Positions 59,757 through 64,000 of a stretch of 64,000 nt of DNA are shown piece after piece. The translations under genes were made by a program, and so were the position numbers. Origin of the DNA: Roseomonas indoligenes (GTDB lineage: Bacteria; Pseudomonadota; Alphaproteobacteria; Acetobacterales; Acetobacteraceae); contig NZ_JAGIZA010000003.1 in assembly GCF_017813365.1 (NCBI RefSeq), positions 372,001 to 436,000 on the forward strand, read 5' to 3'. Each line of letters begins with the position of its first letter. The first letter of the stretch is position 1. The notes under the pieces were generated by a model. The model did not search any database. It was not told the origin of the DNA and saw nothing but the letters and a program-made list of their open reading frames with translations.

Positions 59757-61349
59757 CTACCCGGTCTTGCTAAGGCCCCAGAAGGTGGCGAAATTCGGCA
59801 CCACGTCCCGCAGCGTGTTCCGGTAGGCGGTGGCCTGGAAGTACTGGCCGAGCGGGATGAAGGGCACCGTTTCGAAGGCGCGGCGCTGCATCCGGCCGGC
59901 GACTGTTTTCTGCACCTGCAGGTCAGGGGCGTCGAACCACTCGTCCCGCAGGGTTTCCAGCTCCGGGTCGTCGGGCCAGCCGAACCAGCCGGCCCCGCCA
60001 TTGGCGCGGAGCTGGGTGTTGGCGGCCGGCGTGGCGTTGTCGGATCCCGCGGAGAAGGTGACGAAGGCGCTCCAGCCGCCGGCATCGGGCGCGGCCTTGC
60101 TGGCGCGGCGGGTGAGGACGGAGCCCCAGTCCGTCGCCTGGTAATCGAGGTTCAGGCCGATCTTCCTCATCGTATCGGCCATCACCTCGCTCATCGCGTT
60201 CAGGTGGGGCAGGTCGGTGGGGACGATGAAGACGACCTTCTCGCCCTTGTAGCCGGCGGCGGCGAGCTCGCGCTTCGAGCGCTCCAGGTCCCTGGGGCGG
60301 GACAGGATATCCAGGGCGATATCGTTGGCGAGCGGGGTGCCGGGGGTGAAGACGCCCGCGGGAACCCGCCACATGGCCGGGTCGTCGCCGGCGCAGGCGA
60401 TCATCAGGTCCTTCTGGTCGATGGCGCCCAGCACCGCCCGGCGGACCAGCGGATTGTTGAAGGGCGGCTGCAGGTGGTTCATGCGGAAGCTGGCGCCGTA
60501 GCCCGCGCGGTCCAGTACGGCCACGGTCAGGTTGCGGTTCCGGCGCAGCAGGGGCAGCAGGTCGGGGGTGGCGAAGTCCCACCAGTCTACCTCCCCGGCC
60601 TGGAGGGCGGCGGCGGCGGTGGCCGGATCCGGGGTGGTCAGCCACTCCACCCGATCAAGATTGACGATCTTGGGGCCGGCGGTGCCACTGGGCGTCCCGT
60701 TCGGGCGGGGGACGTAGCGCTCGTTGCGGGCGTAGACGGCCCGGGCGCCGGGGACGCGCTCACCGGCCAGGAAGCGATAGGGGCCGGAGCCGACGATTTC
60801 CGCGACCTGCGTGGTACCGGGGGTCCTCGCCAGGCGCTCCGGCATCATCGCCGGCATGAAGACGCCGAACTTGCCCAGGGCGTTGGGCAGCATCGGAAAG
60901 GGCTTCTTCAGGCGGAAGAGGATGTGCCGGTCGTCAGGGGCGGAGAGCTCGTCGGTCGCGGCCATCAGCGTGGCGCCGAATCCGTCCCGGCTCGCCCAGC
61001 GGCGGATGGAGGCGACGCAGTCCCTGGCGAGGACGGGCTCGCCATCATGCCAGCGAAGGCCCTCGCGGAGCGTCAGGGTCCAGCGGCGGCCGTCCTCCTC
61101 CACGCTGTGGCCTTCGACCATCTGCGGCTGCGGCTGGTAGTCCGCGTCCGTGCCGTAGAGGGTGTCAAAGACCATGAAGCCGTGGTTGCGCGTGACGTAG
61201 GCGGTGTTCCAGTGCGGGTCGAGGGTCGAGAGATCGGCCTGCGGGATGAACTTCAGGACCCGGGCGCCCTGCGCCGCCCCCTGGCGCGGGGATGCCAGGG
61301 CGGCGCCTGCAGCCAAGCCGGCCGCCCCGAGGATTTGCCGTCGCCGCAT
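59757..61349 (-). CDS. ABC transporter substrate-binding protein, family 5 (peptide/nickel type)
   Basis: The 530-aa exported protein has a twin-arginine-like leader (R-R-R-Q-I-L-G-A-A-G, cleavage near A-A-Q-G) and the family-5 fold. A-D-L-S-T-L-D-P-H-W opens the mature chain, followed by L-R-E-G-L-R-W-H-D-G-E-P-V and a G-S-G-P-Y-R-F segment. It captures oligopeptides or related solutes for an ABC importer, but no permease or ATPase genes are adjacent. ATG at 61349 begins the leader. Confidence 0.93.
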   Translation of the reverse strand: MRRRQILGAAGLAAGAALASPRQGAAQGARVLKFIPQADLSTLDPHWNTAYVTRNHGFMVFDTLYGTDADYQPQPQMVEGHSVEEDGRRWTLTLREGLRWHDGEPVLARDCVASIRRWASRDGFGATLMAATDELSAPDDRHILFRLKKPFPMLPNALGKFGVFMPAMMPERLARTPGTTQVAEIVGSGPYRFLAGERVPGARAVYARNERYVPRPNGTPSGTAGPKIVNLDRVEWLTTPDPATAAAALQAGEVDWWDFATPDLLPLLRRNRNLTVAVLDRAGYGASFRMNHLQPPFNNPLVRRAVLGAIDQKDLMIACAGDDPAMWRVPAGVFTPGTPLANDIALDILSRPRDLERSKRELAAAGYKGEKVVFIVPTDLPHLNAMSEVMADTMRKIGLNLDYQATDWGSVLTRRASKAAPDAGGWSAFVTFSAGSDNATPAANTQLRANGGAGWFGWPDDPELETLRDEWFDAPDLQVQKTVAGRMQRRAFETVPFIPLGQYFQATAYRNTLRDVVPNFATFWGLSKTG

Positions 61350-62149
61350 CGCACCGAACTCCCGATCAGGCCGGCATGGCAGCACGGCGCGGCGCGGCCG
61401 TCACCTTTCCCCGGACAACCGCGGGGCCCCTGCCCCGTTCGCATGTCGCAGAACCGGACGCCCCATGCCCCAGCTCACGCCCGAACTGATTGCCCGTGTC
61501 CCGCCGCCGCCCGAGGGGCCGCCCGTGCCCGCGCCGGACGAGCTGCGGCTGCGGGCGGAGATGACGGTGTTCCTGCATGACCGGGACCCGAAGCTCGGGA
61601 TCTGGGTCTTTGCCTATGGCGCGCTGATGTGGCGGCACGGGGAGGCCGCGCCCGATATCGTCGCGCCCGCGCGCCTGCCGGGATTCGCCCGCCGCTACGA
61701 CCTGTCCGATGTGCACGACCGGGGGACGCCGGCGCGGCCGGGACTGACGCTCGGGCTGGAGCCGAACGCGGCGCTGGCCTGCGCGGGGCTGCTGCTCCAT
61801 CTGCCGGGGCCGGACGTGGCGGCGCATCTCTGGCCGGTCTGGAAGCAGGAGATGGGGCCTGGCTTCTACGTGCCGGAGTGGCACGACGCCCTGCTGACGA
61901 CGGCGCATGACGGGAGCGGCGCGCCGGTTCGGGCGCTGTGCTTCATGACGAGGCGCGGGCACCGGCTGCATGTCGGGGAGCGGCCGGTGCATGAGACCGC
62001 CGACACCTTGTCCCGCGCCGCGGGGCCGAACGGGTCGGGCGCCGCCTACCTGATGGACGCGGCCGGGATCCTGCGGGCGAAGGGGATGCGGGACGCGATG
62101 CTGGAGAGCCTGGAGGCGGAGGTGGCCCGCCGCCTCCAGACGATGCCGC

Positions 62150-63565
<1,416 letters not shown>

Positions 63566-63569
63566 CGGT

Positions 63570-63974
63570 TCAGCCCTTCCGCTGGAACATGGCGAGCATC
63601 CGCCGGGTGACGAGGAAGCCGCCGAAGATGTTCACGGCGGCCAGGGTGACGGCGAGGAAACCGAAGGCCTGGGCGATCCAGGATTCGCCCAGCCCGGTGG
63701 CGAGCATGGCGCCGACCACGATGACGGAGGAGATGGCGTTGGTGACGCCCATCAGCGGGGAGTGCAGCGCGGGCGTCACGCTCCAGACCACGTGGTAGCC
63801 AACGAAGCAGGCCAGCACGAAGATGGTGAAGAGGAGCAGGAAGGGCTCGGCGGCGGCCGCATGCGCCTCGATGCCCGGCAGGGCTTCCCCGGCGGCGGCG
63901 CGGGCCTCCAGCGCCATGGCCATGGCCCGTTCGGCCATCGCCTGGGCGCGCATGGCGAGTTCCTCAGCGTGCAT
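63570..63974 (-). CDS. NAD(P) transhydrogenase subunit alpha, membrane part (PntA2)
   Basis: The 134-aa product is the short membrane subunit, as in alphaproteobacteria where the alpha subunit is split into NAD-binding and membrane genes. It has an alanine-rich N-terminal helix and three transmembrane helices, including [23 protein letters not shown] at 63974 starts it, 13 bases after the upstream partial gene's stop. Confidence 0.93.
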   Translation of the reverse strand: MHAEELAMRAQAMAERAMAMALEARAAAGEALPGIEAHAAAAEPFLLLFTIFVLACFVGYHVVWSVTPALHSPLMGVTNAISSVIVVGAMLATGLGESWIAQAFGFLAVTLAAVNIFGGFLVTRRMLAMFQRKG

Positions 63975-63987
63975 GTGTCGGGTTCCC

Positions 63988-64000
63988 TCAGCCGGCGGCG
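63988..64000 (-). CDS. Possible end of pntA1 (NAD-binding alpha subunit), cut by window edge
   Basis: In the frame ending with TGA at 63988-63990 the last visible codons read Ala-Ala-Gly. This is the position and ending expected for the NAD-binding PntA part. Only 13 bases are visible, so the call rests on gene order. Confidence 0.35.

Overview
This window is a very GC-rich (roughly 70% by eye), densely packed chromosomal segment of an alphaproteobacterium. It most likely comes from the Rhodospirillales/Acetobacteraceae, in the Roseomonas-like part of the family. Support comes from the alphaproteobacterial marker set (a TrcR-type DUF1013 protein, DUF1192, COQ9 next to rpsU, a PntA subunit split in two, an NdvA-like exporter) and from tandem Bug/TctC-type binding proteins typical of that family. 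Assignment to a genus is inference. No integrase, transposase, CRISPR array or rRNA operon was seen. Apart from one lower-GC islet, this is core and ordinary accessory chromosome.

Layout. 1-2.1 kb: end of a flagellar rod/ring operon (flgG-flgA-flgH). 2.1-7.4 kb: a CsbD stress protein, an SRAP/HMCES DNA-protein crosslink protein, and a urate/allantoate catabolism cluster (an FMO-like flavoprotein coupled to 5-hydroxyisourate hydrolase, with a divergent allantoate-amidohydrolase-type enzyme). This cluster is flanked by two small secreted proteins that share an unusual RGAPL motif. 7.4-17.5 kb: infC and thrS, a Dyp peroxidase, purU, a CBS protein, an NdvA/ChvA-like exporter, and two tandem Bug binding proteins without permeases. 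17.6-20.2 kb: a visibly lower-GC islet with two unfamiliar genes, one glycosyltransferase-like and one alpha/beta-hydrolase-like. 20.2-33.3 kb: GSTs, intracellular PHA depolymerase, a large GAF/PAS hybrid histidine kinase, a VWA protein, a YpfJ-type metallopeptidase, the divergent ohr/ohrR pair, an epimerase and a TPR protein.

33.4-46.2 kb: gltB and gltD with a DUF2059-like gene between them, tRNA-Leu(CAG), rnd, and the conserved envelope/nitrogen cluster lptC-lptA-lptB-rpoN-hpf. A sigma-54-like -24/-12 element precedes that cluster, so RpoN may drive its own operon. 46.2-51 kb: a TAXI-TRAP transporter, pdxY and an SDR. 51-64 kb: rpmE, a small heat-shock protein with a possible ROSE RNA thermometer, DUF1192/TrcR, two divergent YdcH-like genes, purE-purK, an OmpA-family porin, small secreted proteins, def-COQ9, rpsU, a family-5 ABC binding protein, a ChaC-like cyclotransferase, and the proton-translocating transhydrogenase genes running off the right edge.

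Working relations. Operons are tight, with many 1-4 base ATGA/GTGA overlaps (flgA-flgH, FMO-uraH, lptC-lptA-lptB, ydcH-purE-purK, def-COQ9). Strong hairpins separate many convergent pairs. The points most worth testing are the non-canonical urate hydroxylase candidate, the RGAPL-repeat proteins, the low-GC two-gene islet, the possible rpoN autoregulation, the ROSE-like thermometer and the possible non-AUG start of infC.
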